Part shown: piece by piece, positions 1 through 10,715 of the stretch
Layout of the letters: the number at the start of each line of letters is the position of its first letter
How positions within the stretch are numbered: the stretch's first letter is position 1
Assembly: GCF_042453785.1 (NCBI RefSeq)
Contig: NC_091667.1
Span: forward strand, 32,232,001 to 32,296,000
Origin: Malus domestica
Lineage: Eukaryota > Streptophyta > Magnoliopsida > Rosales > Rosaceae
Length of the DNA: 64,000 nucleotides
Direction: 5' to 3'
Position numbers and translations under genes: made by a program
Notes under the pieces: model-generated
Told to the model about the DNA's origin: nothing
What the model saw: only the letters and a program-made list of their open reading frames with translations
Database searches by the model: none

Positions 1-1193
1 TGAGAAAGCAAACGCCTCTTCGATTTCTGAGATCAACCCTCGTGGTCTCTAAGCAGCCCAGCTTTTGAGAAAGCAAACGCCTCTTCGATTTCTGAGCAGG
101 CGCCTCTTCGATTTCTGAAGATCCGTCGAGTGCAGATTTTTATAGGGGCTGGCATTAAGTTCCAAAGCACACTTGAATCTCCACCAGTAGAAGCTCCATT
201 CTTGCACTTCTAAGATCTTGATTTGTCCAACCTCTTCTCTCTTCAACACCTTTGAAAATGTCTGGTCCCTCCGACCGTCGTTTTGACTTGAACCTTGTTG
301 AAGAGGCAGCCCCGCCTTCTCCAGACAACATATGGCGCCCATCCTTCGTCTCCCCTACTGGTCCTCTTACCGTTGGGGATTCCGTGATGAAGAATGATAT
401 GACTGCTGCAGTGGTGGCCAGGAACCTTCTCACTCCCAAAGATAACAGACTACTTTCCAAACGGTCTGATGAGTTAGCTGTTAAGGATTCGCTGGCTCTC
501 AGTGTTCAGTGTGCAGGTTCTGTGTCTAATATGGCCCAACGCCTATTTGCTCGAACCCGCCAAGTTGAATCATTGGCGGCTGAGGTGATGAGTCTCAAAC
601 AGGAGATTAGAGGGCTCAAGCATGAGAATAAACAGTTGCCCCGGCTCGCACATGACTATGCTACAAACATGAAGAGGAAGCTTGACCAGATGAAGGAAAC
701 TGATGGTCAGGTTTTACTTGATCATCAGAGATTTGTGGGTTTGTTCCAAAGGCATTTATTGCCTTCGTCTTCTGGGGCTGTACCGCGTAATGAAGCTCCA
801 AATAATCAACCTCTGATGCCTCCTCCTTCTAGGGTTCTGTCCAGTACTGAGGTTCCGAATGATCCCCCTCCGGTGCCTTCTCTTTCTGGGGCTCTACCGA
901 CTGCTGAGACTTCTCCTAAGCAACCCTTGTGAAGGCTCCCTCTTGTTTGTTTATTTTGACTCATGTATATGTACACATTTGTAGCTTATCGGGGATATCA
1001 ATAAATAAGTTTTCCTTCATTTCAACGTATTGTGTTAAATACACCAAAACCTTCTTCGCTAAGTTCTTTGAATTTTCTTTTGTTGAAGCTTGTATGTTGA
1101 AGCTTTCTGAGTGGAGCATGTAGGTTGGGGTAGTGTTCCCTTAATTTCCCGAGTGAGGAAAACTTCTCGATTGGAAACTTGGAAAATCCAAGT
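1..1193 (-). mobile_element. Ty3/gypsy (Tat-lineage) fragment, 3' internal part
   Basis: Homologous to 49.7-50.7 kb of this window, where the same sequence lies downstream of a gypsy integrase on the minus strand. The first 120 bases hold repeats of the motif CCTCTTCGATTTCTGA, which recurs at 49.7-49.9 kb. An ORF on the opposite strand from pol follows at 252-932. Only this internal part is seen; it runs off the window on the left and meets a LINE on the right. I treat it as a fossil copy. The family is inferred from the second copy. Confidence 0.6.
252..932 (+). CDS. Antisense ORF protein of a Tat-lineage gypsy element, 226 aa
   Basis: The ORF is open for 226 codons from ATG to TGA. The protein starts MSGPSDRRFDLNLVEE, has a charged helical middle (about residues 95-160, coiled-coil-like with heptad Leu/Met) and a Pro/Ser-rich tail with three imperfect repeats of an L-PSSSGA-type module. 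A related protein is encoded at 50.05-50.66 kb, there on the strand opposite to the integrase. This matches the antisense ORFs known between pol and the 3' LTR in Tat/Ogre-type elements. Function is unknown. It could be read as a host gene, but its LTR-element context argues against that. This copy looks whole. Confidence 0.6.
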   Translation: MKMSGPSDRRFDLNLVEEAAPPSPDNIWRPSFVSPTGPLTVGDSVMKNDMTAAVVARNLLTPKDNRLLSKRSDELAVKDSLALSVQCAGSVSNMAQRLFARTRQVESLAAEVMSLKQEIRGLKHENKQLPRLAHDYATNMKRKLDQMKETDGQVLLDHQRFVGLFQRHLLPSSSGAVPRNEAPNNQPLMPPPSRVLSSTEVPNDPPPVPSLSGALPTAETSPKQPL

Positions 1194-4100
1194 CACTGAG
1201 TGGGATCGGCTATATGAATCTTAGAACGCCATTGTGCTCGGTCCTGTGTCATGTCCTTCGTTAGATCCAAGTACTCTAAGTCTTTTCTTAGAGTCTCTTC
1301 CAAAGTTTTCCTAGGTCTTCCTCTACCCCTTCGGCCCTGAACCTCTGTCCCATAGTCGCATCTTCTAATCGGAGCGTCAGTAGGCCTTCGTTGCACATGT
1401 CCAAACCACCGTAACCGATTTTCTCTCATCTTGCCTTCAATTTCGGCTACTCCTACTTTACCCCGGATATCCTCATTCTTAATCTTATCCTTTCTCGTGT
1501 GCCCACACATCCAACGAAGCATCCTCATCTTCGCTACACCCATTTTGTGTATGTGTTGATGCTTCACCGCCCAACTTTCTGTGCCATACAGCATCGCTGG
1601 CCTTATTGCCGTCCTATAAAATTTTCCCTTGAGCTTCAGTGGCATACGGCGGTCACACAACACGCCGGATGCACTCTTCCACTTCATCCATCCAGCTTGT
1701 ATTCTATGGTTGAGATCTCCATCTAATTCTCCGTTCTTTTGCAAGATAGATCCTAGGTAATGAAAACGGTCGCTCTTTGGTATTTCTTGATCTCCGATCC
1801 TCACCCCTACCTCGTTTTGGCCTCCATTTGCACTGAACTTGCACTCCATATATTCTGTCTTTGATCGGCTTAGGCGAAGACCTTTAGATTCCAACACTTC
1901 TCTCCAAAGGTTAAGCTTTGCATTTACCCCTTCCTAAGTTTCATCTATCAACACTATATCGTCTGCGAAAAGCATACACCAAGGAATATCATCTTGAATA
2001 TGTCCTGTTAACTCATCCATTACCAACGCAAAAAGGTAAGGACTTAAGGATGAGCCTTGATGTAATCCTACAGTTATGGGAAAGCTTTCGGTTTGTCCTT
2101 CATGAGTTCTTACGGCAGTCTTTGCTCCTTCATACATATCCTTTATAGCTTGGATATATGCTACTCGTACTCCTTTCTTCTCTAAAATCCTCCAAAGAAT
2201 GTCTCTTGGGATCCTATCATACGCTTTTTCCAAATCTATAAAGACCATGTGTAAATCCTTTTTCCCATCTCTATATCTTTCCATCAATCTTCGTAAGAGA
2301 TAGATTGCCTCCATGGTTGAGCGCCCTGGCATGAACCCGAATTGGTTGTCCGAAACCCGTGTCTCTTGCCTCAATCTATGCTCAATGACTCTCTCTCAGA
2401 GTTTCATTGTATGACTCATTAGCTTAATACCCCTATAGTTCATGCAATTTTGTACGTCACCCTTATTCTTGTAGATAGGCACCAAAGTGCTCGTTCGCCA
2501 CTCATTTGGCATCTTCTTCGTTTTCAAAATCCTATTGAAAAGGTCAGTGAGCCATGTTATACCTGTCTCTCCCAAAACTTTCCACACTTCGATTGGTATA
2601 TCGTCTGGGCCTACTGCTTTTCTATGCTTCATCTTCTTCAAAGCTACAACCACTTCTTCCTTCCGGATTCTACGATAAAAAGAGTAGTTTCTACACTCTT
2701 CTGAGTTACTCAACTCCCCTAAAGAAGCACTCCTTTCATGTCCTTCATTGAAAAGATTATGAAAATAACCTTTCCATCTGTCTTTAACCGCGTTCTCTGT
2801 AGCAAGAACATTTCCATCCTCATCCTTGATGCACCTCACTTGGTTTAGGTCCTTTGTCTTCTTTTCCCTTGCTCTAGCTAATTTATAGATATCCAACTCT
2901 CCTTCTTTGGTATCTAGTCGCTTATACATATCGTCATAAGCCGCTAACTTAGCTTCTCTCACAGCTTTCTTCGCTTCTTGCTTTGCTTTTCTATACCTTT
3001 CACCATTTTCATCGGTCCTATCCTTGTATAAGGCTTTACAACATTCCTTCTTAGCCTTCACCTTTGTTTGTACCTCCTCATTCCACCACCAAGATTCCTT
3101 TTGGTGTGGGGCAAAACCTTTGGACTCTCCTAATACCTCTTTTGCTACTTTTCGAATACAACTAGCCATGGAATCCCACATTTGGCTAGCTTCCCTCTCT
3201 CTATCCCACACACACTGGGTGATTACTTTCTCTTTGAAAATGACTTGTTTTTCTTCTTTTAGATTCCACCATCTAGTCCTTGGGCACTTCCAAGTCTTGT
3301 TCTTTTGTCTTACTCTTTTGATATGTACATCCATCACCAACAAGCGATGTTGATTAGCCATGCTCTCTCCTGGTATAACTTTGCAATCCTTACAAGTTAT
3401 ACGATCCCCTTTCCTCATTAGAAGAAAATCTATTTGTGTTTTTGAAGACCCACTCTTGTAGGTGATCACATGTTCTTCTCTCTTCTTAAAGAAGGTGTTG
3501 GCTAAGAAGAGATCATATGCCATTGCAAAATCCAAGATAGCTTCCCCATCCTCGTTTCTCTCCCCAAAACCATGGCCACCATGAAAACCTCCATAGTTGC
3601 CTGTCTCCCTGCCCACGTGTCCATTTAAATCTCCTCCTATAAATAACTTCTCCGTCTGAGCAATTCCTTGCACCAAGTCTCCAAGATCTTCCCAAAATTT
3701 CTCCTTCGAACTCGTATCCAACCCTACTTGAGGTGCGTACGCACTAATCACATTGATAAGTTCTTGTCCTATTACAATCTTGATTGCCATGATTCTATCT
3801 CCTACCCTCTTGACATCTACAACATCTTGTACCAAGGTCTTGTCCACGATGATGCCAACACCGTTTCTCGTTCTATTTGTGCCCGAATACCAAAGTTTAA
3901 ACCCTGAGTTTTCTAGATCTTTTGCCTTACTACCAACCCACTTAGTTTCTTGTAGGCACATAATATTTATCCTTCTCCTCACCATAACTTCCACTACTTC
4001 CATAGATTTTCCCGTTAAGGTTCCTATATTCCACGTTCCTAAACGCATTTTGCTCTCTTGAACTCTACCCTTCTGTCCTAGCTTCTTCACCCTCCCCCGT

Positions 4101-4225
4101 CTAATAGGATCAAAGTACTTCTTTTGTGTGTCCCGGGTAAAGTTGATAGGAGCATATGCTCCCAAACAACTTTGAGTGGAGTCGTTCGAAAAGAAGTTTC
4201 TATGGCCCCCTTGCTCATTTAACAC
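1193..4225 (-). pseudogene. RTE LINE polyprotein (endonuclease-reverse transcriptase), two nonsense codons
   Basis: One continuous reading frame of 1011 codons, counting from a start at 4225 to a stop at 1193-1195, interrupted twice. An AP-like endonuclease (roughly residues 60-290) shows MRLGTWNIGTLTGKS, the QETKW motif, GGDLNGHVG and the late H in NQHRLLVMDVH. The RT domain (about 480-780) shows [43 protein letters not shown] and the catalytic LFADDIVL. The C-terminal tail includes [12 protein letters not shown] and [11 protein letters not shown], typical of RTE elements. In-frame stops lie at 2396-2398 (TGA where the family has Trp, in [12 protein letters not shown]) and 1934-1936 (TAG, probably from CAG). 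No frameshift is needed, so the copy is fairly young but dead. Confidence 0.9.
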
Positions 4226-4437
4226 TGCATCCGGGTGCCGATGGAGATACAGCGACCCTTACTCACTTATCACTGTGCTCGGGCCACACAGCGCGCCACT
4301 TACGGGTGACGCCCTAGCTTTAGCGCGATTTTGTTCTGGATTCATTTTCATAAGGATTCGACGTGATCATGGAGTGCCGGCTGTCGACTACCTGACGCCC
4401 TCCCCCTCCTCCTTTATCCGGGCTTGGGACCGGCCAT
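1193..4437 (-). mobile_element. Near full-length RTE-clade LINE
   Basis: A non-LTR retrotransposon on the minus strand. The 5' UTR (about 4437-4226) starts with a motif like GGCCGGTCCCAAGCCCGG that I know from plant RTE elements. The body encodes endonuclease then reverse transcriptase. The 3' end stops at the final codons (about 1193) and lacks the usual GGATAAGGCTTTGTTG-type tail, which is present in the short copy at 27.7 kb. The 3' end is therefore probably lost or joined directly to the gypsy fragment. I found no clear target-site duplication. Confidence 0.85.
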
Positions 4438-5409
4438 GTAAGACATAGGCGGAGTTTTCAATGGAAGATACAGAAAATAAAAAATAAAATAAAAAACAAC
4501 ATTATGTTTTTGGTCCTTTATTTTAAACAAAAGAAAAAATAGTTGTTAAGCATTTGCCACTCTGTGTATAAAAACCGGACACACGCTTTGCAGTAGAACT
4601 GGAACAAAGAGCAAAGAGTTGGACAAAACTTTGTCCAGTTCATGGACATGATGGTTTCCAAGTTAGAGTTTGCTTTCCAATTCAAATTATTGATTTGTGC
4701 TGTGCATGTGCCAATCCATGAAAAAATGATTCCAAGTTTTTCAATATAATGTAGGTTATAACAATGAGTTTGAAACTTTGAGTATTAGTCCAAATAGACT
4801 GAATTCATTTCAATCTGGAGACAGAGGAAATTCGAGGAGCCGAGTTGCAGGGAGAAGAGATAACGAAATTAAAGAAACTAACGCAACAAATTAATCAATC
4901 AATTTCAGAAAATTAGAGGAAAAATTAACAACCCTGAACAAATAGGATCTGGATGAATCTTACAACATACCTGAGTTCAATTCAACTTGTCCGACAACAG
5001 TCCAAACCGCGACGCCGTCAAACTGACAAAAATTCGCCGGAAGGTCAGTCCCAACTCCGGGATCGCCGATGATAACAGAGACCAACACCCTGAAATTCTT
5101 TCCCCAGCGATCGCAAGATGAGGTTAAAACGATCGAACCCAATTTTATAAGCGTGGACAAAACACACAACCAGTCGAAAAACACAGACCGGAAACAAAAT
5201 CGCCAGACAACCGAAGGATCCAACACGAAGAGAGCGAGATGAAGACGGAGATAAGCAAAAGGCAAACAGAAAAGCAAACAGGAAAGCAAAGTGAAAACAG
5301 AAAAGCAAAAGTGAAGAAAAGGAAACAGAAAATCAAAGAGAGACAAAATGGAACGACCCAAAATTCATACAGACAACGCAAACATCAATTCCAGATGTTA
5401 GTTTTTTAC
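4438..5409. other. Spacer without a recognised gene
   Basis: AT-rich sequence. Open frames on the minus strand at 4960-5361 encode a Phe/Leu/Cys-rich string that looks like translated A/G-rich sequence rather than a protein. One stretch ending at a GTATGT donor near 4968 could be an exon scrap, but I cannot name it. Confidence 0.4.
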
Positions 5410-6030
5410 TATAGTGGTGAGAAGATGTTAAGTCCTTACACGACGGCATGAGTATATTGATACAACATGCGTGATTATACTTTCTATTTCAGTTGATGTT
5501 GTTCTCTTGGGCTTAATGCATTCATTTATATTCAAGACTTTTCATTTAGATTCAAGACCTTGTATTATTAAATGCAATTTCGGATCCCACAATTATTTCA
5601 ATTGAGGAAAATAAAAGTTTCAATTTAATTTTAATTTTCTTTCTGTAGCTCAACCTTTCCTCATCCTTCTCGATAAACCCGAGAGAACCTGAAATTTTAT
5701 GTTTGTTTACAATCAAACGACATGCTATCATACTAAAAAATTAACTTATCTTTTACCTTTTTCGAAAATAATAGGAAGTTGGTTTGATGGACGTTCTTAA
5801 CTTATCATAAATGATAGATTTTTCAATTTCGTTATCTCCTTAAAACCTTTAGCTTATCGTCCTAAAGTCATGTAATAAACCTGCCTCTGTTATTTTTCTA
5901 CTATTGAGTGGGATAATATTGATTAATTCTCCACATTGCAATTAGTCAGATTAATAACTAGAGGAAAAAGAATGGCTTCTTCAGTTCACTTTTTGCCCAG
6001 AAAGTAGAACTTACATCTGGAGGCAAACCA
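5410..6030 (+). repeat. Duplicated block A, copy 1
   Basis: Matches 9964-10705 closely. Both start with gaagatgttaagtcctta, share ttctcttgggcttaatgc, and end with cccagaaagtagaactta. The later copy has an extra 150 bases or so in the middle (10.09-10.29 kb). No coding potential is seen. After the block the two copies diverge: this one runs into the asparaginase exon copy, the other into the MATH-fragment unit. Confidence 0.8.
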
Positions 6031-6173
6031 AGAATCCAAAATTCTGTTTTCACTTTGCATGATTGGGGGAGAATGCACACAAACACTGACTACCAAATGA
6101 AATTCATATAGATAATCCAACCATCAATTCCTGATAACATTTTTCTTACGTGAAGATAAAATCAACTAAATCC

Positions 6174-7210
6174 AAGAATCCAAAAACTACCTGTACCATC
6201 ACATCTGAGCTCCTCGCAAGCCGAGCAACCCTCAACGACGGCATCCACGGCGGAGAACCCATTATCCGCAGCCCTCCATGCTACTCTGACAGCCTCTACG
6301 AAGGGCCATGTGCTCACCACCACAGGGTACTGCCCTGAATCCGAAGCTTCGTGGCCTATGACCTGATAACCCATCAATAAAAATACGATCTTTATTAAGA
6401 TTGGAAGCGAGCTCAGACGGTTGGCAGCCATGGAAAGGGGCAATGATTGCTGCTCTGTTATCTTTGGAGCTACTGGGCACGAGTTTGACTAACACGTGTT
6501 TTAGTCCAAATGCACATTTGGTCAATGTGGCTAAACCAATGGCTAACTTTGTCAAATCAAGCATAGTTGTCCTTTTTAGAGTGTTCACGTACTCATGTGC
6601 AAATATACAATTTTTGTTTCCTAGGAATGGCGCTGTGAAATTTAGTGTGAATGCCATATAATGAGAAAGCAAACTAAATCAGATTTTGGTGACAACCTTT
6701 AAAAGTCTTGAGTGAAAAGTCTTAGGGTGGCAAAAATTTTCTTCATACATATAGAATTGTGTCAGATCGAAATGTCTATAGATAGAGGTATGTTTGTAAC
6801 CTCATTACAACACATAAGATAAAAGAATAAAAGTAATAATATCAATATTCGTCCCTTCTCTTTACATGTATAATTTGTGTGATATAGTTACGAAAATAAA
6901 CAATGTGAAATTTGTAAACTTTTGCATGCATTCTTGTTCAGGAAATTGACCAGGACCCCTATCGTTCCGAACTTGCTGGTCGTGCTCGGGCAGGAGATCT
7001 CCCACCTCTTGGACTGGGGTAGAATGCTCAAGGTAACTAGCTAGGAGAGGGGCCTAAGTACGGCGGATGCCGTACACTTGAGTGGAAAAGGAATGCGAGA
7101 TCATACCAATTTTTCCAGGCCTGTCAGGACATATGGTTCCTGCGGCCTAATCAAGTTGGTGAGCGTGTGATGGCTTAAAGACCTTTCGACTCCTGACATT
7201 TTCTTCGATG
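6174..7210 (-). repeat. Partial duplicate of the asparaginase 5' region and upstream flank
   Basis: Corresponds to 22374-23960: exon 2, exon 1, the promoter side (gagtttgactaacacgtgttttag), and then the ORF-like stretch with gaacttgctgg. Relative to the source, intron 1 and two MITEs (at 22.95 and 23.10 kb) are absent here. The site of the second MITE is seen empty, as cgtactcatgtgcaaata at about 6590. Confidence 0.8.
6191..6431 (-). pseudogene. Isoaspartyl peptidase/L-asparaginase exon 1-2 copy (broken)
   Basis: Reads [21 protein letters not shown] then the exon 2 sequence [20 protein letters not shown] through EELRCDGT, nearly identical to the intact gene at 20.0-22.8 kb. Intron 1, with the end of exon 1, has been removed by a deletion that happens to keep the frame open, so a hydrophobic leader is fused straight to the enzyme N-terminus. 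Exons 3-7, including the catalytic threonine, are missing, so no enzyme can be made. ATG at 6431-6429; the exon 2 donor (GTAG) is kept at 6190. Confidence 0.8.
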
Positions 7211-7214
7211 ATTT

Positions 7215-7374
7215 CCCACCCGAGATGCTCTCTTACAAACTCGAGATATTTATACTCTAATACGCTCCTCTCTAAAATTTGTAGGGGGATCATTCCCACC
7301 CGAGATGCTCTCTTACAATCTCGAGATATTTATACTCTTATACGCTCCTCTCTAAAATTTGTAGGGGGATCATT
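7215..7374 (+). repeat. 80-bp tandem repeat, two units
   Basis: The unit starting cccacccgagatgctctctt occurs at 7215 and again at 7295. Both contain tactctwatacgctcctctc and end tttgtagggggatcatt. The first part resembles the end of the ORF-like stretch at 23.95 kb, so the repeat arose after that segment was copied here. Confidence 0.85.
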
Positions 7375-7379
7375 TTTGT

Positions 7380-8430
7380 GCAAGTTTGTAACCAAGATAT
7401 CAACTAATTAAGGAGAATATTACTTCATGCTACATCGATTTAGGCCTCCCATCCCTACAAACTGGATGACAATATATTCCCTCACGATATGAAGAACTAT
7501 GTCATAACAAAACTCCTACAGTTGACTTTTACATCAATGTCTCGCCGCAAAATGAAAGGATGAGAAAATGACCATATATGCTTAACAATCTCCATGCGTG
7601 ACGAACAAGAATCTCTCATAACAAGATACGGAACTTGCATGCTGAGTACAACCATTTCATTTTGAATAGATCATGTTCATTGATAGTTGCTCACAAGTAC
7701 AATGCAATTTCAGACTATTATTTTCTTACCGGAGTTTAAGGCATTTTTTTCTCAAAAAAGAAGAAAAGGGAAATCATGGCCCATGCACATTTTACACAAA
7801 CAAATCACACTAGAACACCCTACACAAACAGATGGAGAAATTTGCATACTTTCGAAAGTTAATACTGTAAGAGAAGGAGTGGTCTCGTACACTACGTTAT
7901 CTTTGCTTGTACTCCAAGTCAGTGACTTCTATATACTTGCACCTTGTGCTATCAATATAATAATCCAAAATCCGCAACTCAAGTCTATATCTAACGAATA
8001 CAAAAACATCCTTGCGTACAAGGTGTAAAGGCCCATTGAATTCAAAGGTTTGAGGGGATGTACTAAATTCGGAGGGTCCATTTGAATACAAAAACATCAC
8101 ATATTCCACAAATGATAATACAATATAGAAAAAAGGGGACTAGTTACGGTACATGCAGTATTCACTATCTAACGATCATAAATGGTCAAATTTGATAGTC
8201 TATCTTTTTAGTCGCATATATAAACGTTTAAATAGTGAATGTACTAAATACATGCATAAACCGTAGCCAAGTCAATATTATTGTGAAATTATACAAACAA
8301 AAACATTTAGAAATAAGAGTAAAGGAAAGTACCATTACGAGGCTTCTCGGTCGACTTGGTGGTGTCAAGCTGGTCGTTGACCAGGGTCAAGCTAAAGTTG
8401 GCACATCAACTCCACCCAGATGGCAATTAA
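7380..8430. other. Spacer without a recognised gene
   Basis: AT-rich with no convincing exon. An open frame at 8235-8456 covers a GC-richer patch (8340-8420, reading STITRLLGRLGGVKLVV) that I do not recognise. Confidence 0.4.
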
Positions 8431-8432
8431 AC

Positions 8433-8585
8433 TTAAGGAAAATTAACGAAAAGTAAAAAAAAAAACTTTTTTTTTAACGAAAAACCCATTTTAAAGGTAT
8501 AGTGAATAGTGACAGTTAAAGGTAAAAATGTGATTTTTCGTTAAAAATGAACAGTACCGGAAGTGTTTTGTTAAAACTCCCTTAA
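8433..8585 (-). mobile_element. MITE, family with TTAACGAAAA termini
   Basis: About 150 bp with imperfect inverted ends (aaggaaaattaacgaaaa and ttttgttaaaactccctt), flanked by TTAA on both sides. It shares internal sequence (gtgatttttcgttaaaa, gaacagtacc) with copies at 22.95 and 56.97 kb. Non-coding. The superfamily is uncertain; a three- or four-base target would fit PIF/Harbinger. Confidence 0.6.
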
Positions 8586-8668
8586 AGTTATAAATTTGTG
8601 GGCTTTTATGGCCTACTATTGGTAATTTGAAGGAGCGTAAGGAGGGTCGGTCCAAGTTTACCCTGGAC

Positions 8669-9519
8669 TAGGGATGGACAAATACCCATCGGTTATGGGT
8701 AACCCTGGTTACCCGTCCATTTAAATTTCACGGTTACGGTTATGGGTATAACCGTTTACCCACGAAATTTAAATGGGCGGTTATGTGTATTAACCGCGTT
8801 ATAAATGGGTAACCGTTTACCCATTTATTTTATATATGTAAAATTTACTCAAACCATGTTCCCTATCGGACAAAACTTAGATCAATGCTATTGACTATAG
8901 TGCATGATTTATGTAGCTAATATAATATAGTTTTCCTTAACCACTTTAAATTTCATGGTCCATTATATATATATATTATGTTAATACTTTACATTATGAG
9001 TTAAATAACCCAAGAATATTGTCATTTAAAATTTTTCATAACCCAATAATACTTAGCAAATTTTATATTACCTTCATTGTTAACAGTTAAAAATATCGTC
9101 CGTAAACTATTACTTCAATTATTGGAATGGTTTAAGGACTTAAAAATTTTAAATGTGGAAATGTATGATGAATGTACCTATAGTGGTGTTTAATTGTTAG
9201 AAAAAGAAAATTATGACAAATTTTTCTTTTTTAATTTTCAAGTTGTTAAAAAAACACGTAGACGGGTGAAAAATGAGTAAATGGTAAAAAGAAAGGATAA
9301 ACGGGTTAAAAATGATAAATGGGTAAACGGGTACTAAACTGTTACGGTTAAATGGCTACACGGTTATGGGTATGGTTAATCGTTTATAAACGGTTATGAG
9401 TATGAGTATAACCGTTTAGGCAATTACCCAACGGGTAAACGGTTATGCAGGTATGCGAATAAACGGTTATGGATAAATAACCGCGGTTACCCGCTCGCCA
9501 TAACCGTTCCCTATCCCTA
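8669..9519. mobile_element. Non-autonomous hAT-like element, 851 bp
   Basis: The termini are inverted: the left end is TAGGGATGGACAAATACCC and the right end, read on the minus strand, is TAGGGATAGGGAACGG. Subterminal regions are packed with short repeats of GGGTAACCG/CGGTTATGGG in both orientations, as in many plant hAT elements. The flanks are ccctggac (8661-8668) and ccccggac (9520-9527), an 8-bp target duplication with one mismatch, the hAT length. No transposase is encoded. Confidence 0.8.
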
Positions 9520-9527
9520 CCCCGGAC

Positions 9528-9960
9528 TAACCGAAATGCCCTTCTTTCACAGTAGCGAAAGTGTGACTCGGGTCAACGACATGGGTATTCTGGTAATCTC
9601 CTCCAAGGGAAGAAACAGGGGTGTGCACTGTGCACCCTAGATTGACCCAAATCCCCTTCGCTCCCGGAAAGGAAAGTTGGACTTGGGTCAGCGGCATTGG
9701 ACCCAAGCCCAAGTAAGAAACCTCACAAACCCACTGGGTTTCAAATAGCGCAGCAATGCAGAGGACGAACACAGCAGCCCATTGGACTTCAAAATCACAA
9801 CGGAAGAAAGCCATTGTGTTTTTTATGGTTTATTCCTAGCGAATGTTTGGATCACACCCCTGTCAGGGTGAGTTCAAGAGGTTAAGAGATACTTGGTACT
9901 GTCAAAGAAAGAGATTTGAAGTGAGTAATCAGCTAAAGTTAAAGCAAGTGGTTATTTACC
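9528..9960. other. Spacer with an unassigned open stretch
   Basis: On the minus strand, 9814-9527 is open for 95 codons and begins MAFFRCDFEVQWAAVFVLCI, which has signal-peptide character. I do not recognise the rest. The stretch is GC-richer than its surroundings and may be a decayed exon. It continues directly from the right target duplication of the hAT-like element. Confidence 0.25.
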
Positions 9961-9963
9961 ATA

Positions 9964-10705
9964 CTAGTGGGAAGATGTTAAGTCCTTATATGACGGTGTG
10001 GGCATGTTGATACAACATGCATGATTATACTTTCTATTTTAGTTGATGTTGTTCTCTTGGGCTTAATGCATTCATTTAGATTCAAAACCTTTCATTTACA
10101 ATTGAATTTACGAGTGAAGAAAAATATCACTAGATCATAGTATTAAATAACAATTTAAATAATATGTTTCATTTACAAGTGAAGCAAAGAGAAATACTAC
10201 TAAATCATAGTACTAAATAACAATTTAAATAACGCGGTAAAAGAAAAAACATAGAGTAATTCAATCAAGAGAACCCACGTGTAAGTTGGCTTGTATTATT
10301 AAATGCAATTTTGGATCCCACAATTATTTCAATTGAGGAAAATAAAAGTTGCAATTTAATTTTAATTTTCTCTCTATAGCTCAGCCTTTCCTCATCCTTC
10401 TCGATAAACCCGAGAGAACCTGAAATTTTTGTTTGTTTACAATCATTTCAAAAAATAATAGGAAGTTGGTTTTATCATAAATGATAGATTTTTCAGTTCC
10501 GTTATCTCCTTAAAACCTTTAGCTTATCGTCCTAAAGTCATTTAATAAACCTGCCTCTGTTATTTTTCTACTATTGAGTGGGATAATATTGATTAATTCT
10601 CCACATTGCAATTAGTCAGATTAATAACTAGAGGAAAAAGAATGGCTTCTTCAGTTCACTTTTTGCCCAGAAAGTAGAACTTACATCTGGAAGCAAACCA
10701 AGTCT
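9964..10705 (+). repeat. Duplicated block A, copy 2
   Basis: Partner of 5410-6030, sharing gaagatgttaagtcctta and the terminal cccagaaagtagaactta. It carries an extra internal stretch with two short direct repeats (atcactagatcatagtatta / tactactaaatcatagtact). Confidence 0.8.
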
Positions 10706-10715
10706 GGTTCACAGG

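Noticed and set aside
2450-4061. Open frames on the plus strand across the LINE
   Set aside because: They are antisense shadows of the endonuclease-reverse transcriptase frame.
4960-5361. Phe/Leu/Cys-rich open frames on the minus strand
   Set aside because: They arise from an A/G-rich plus strand (aagcaaacagaaaagc). Several overlapping frames look alike, with no domain.
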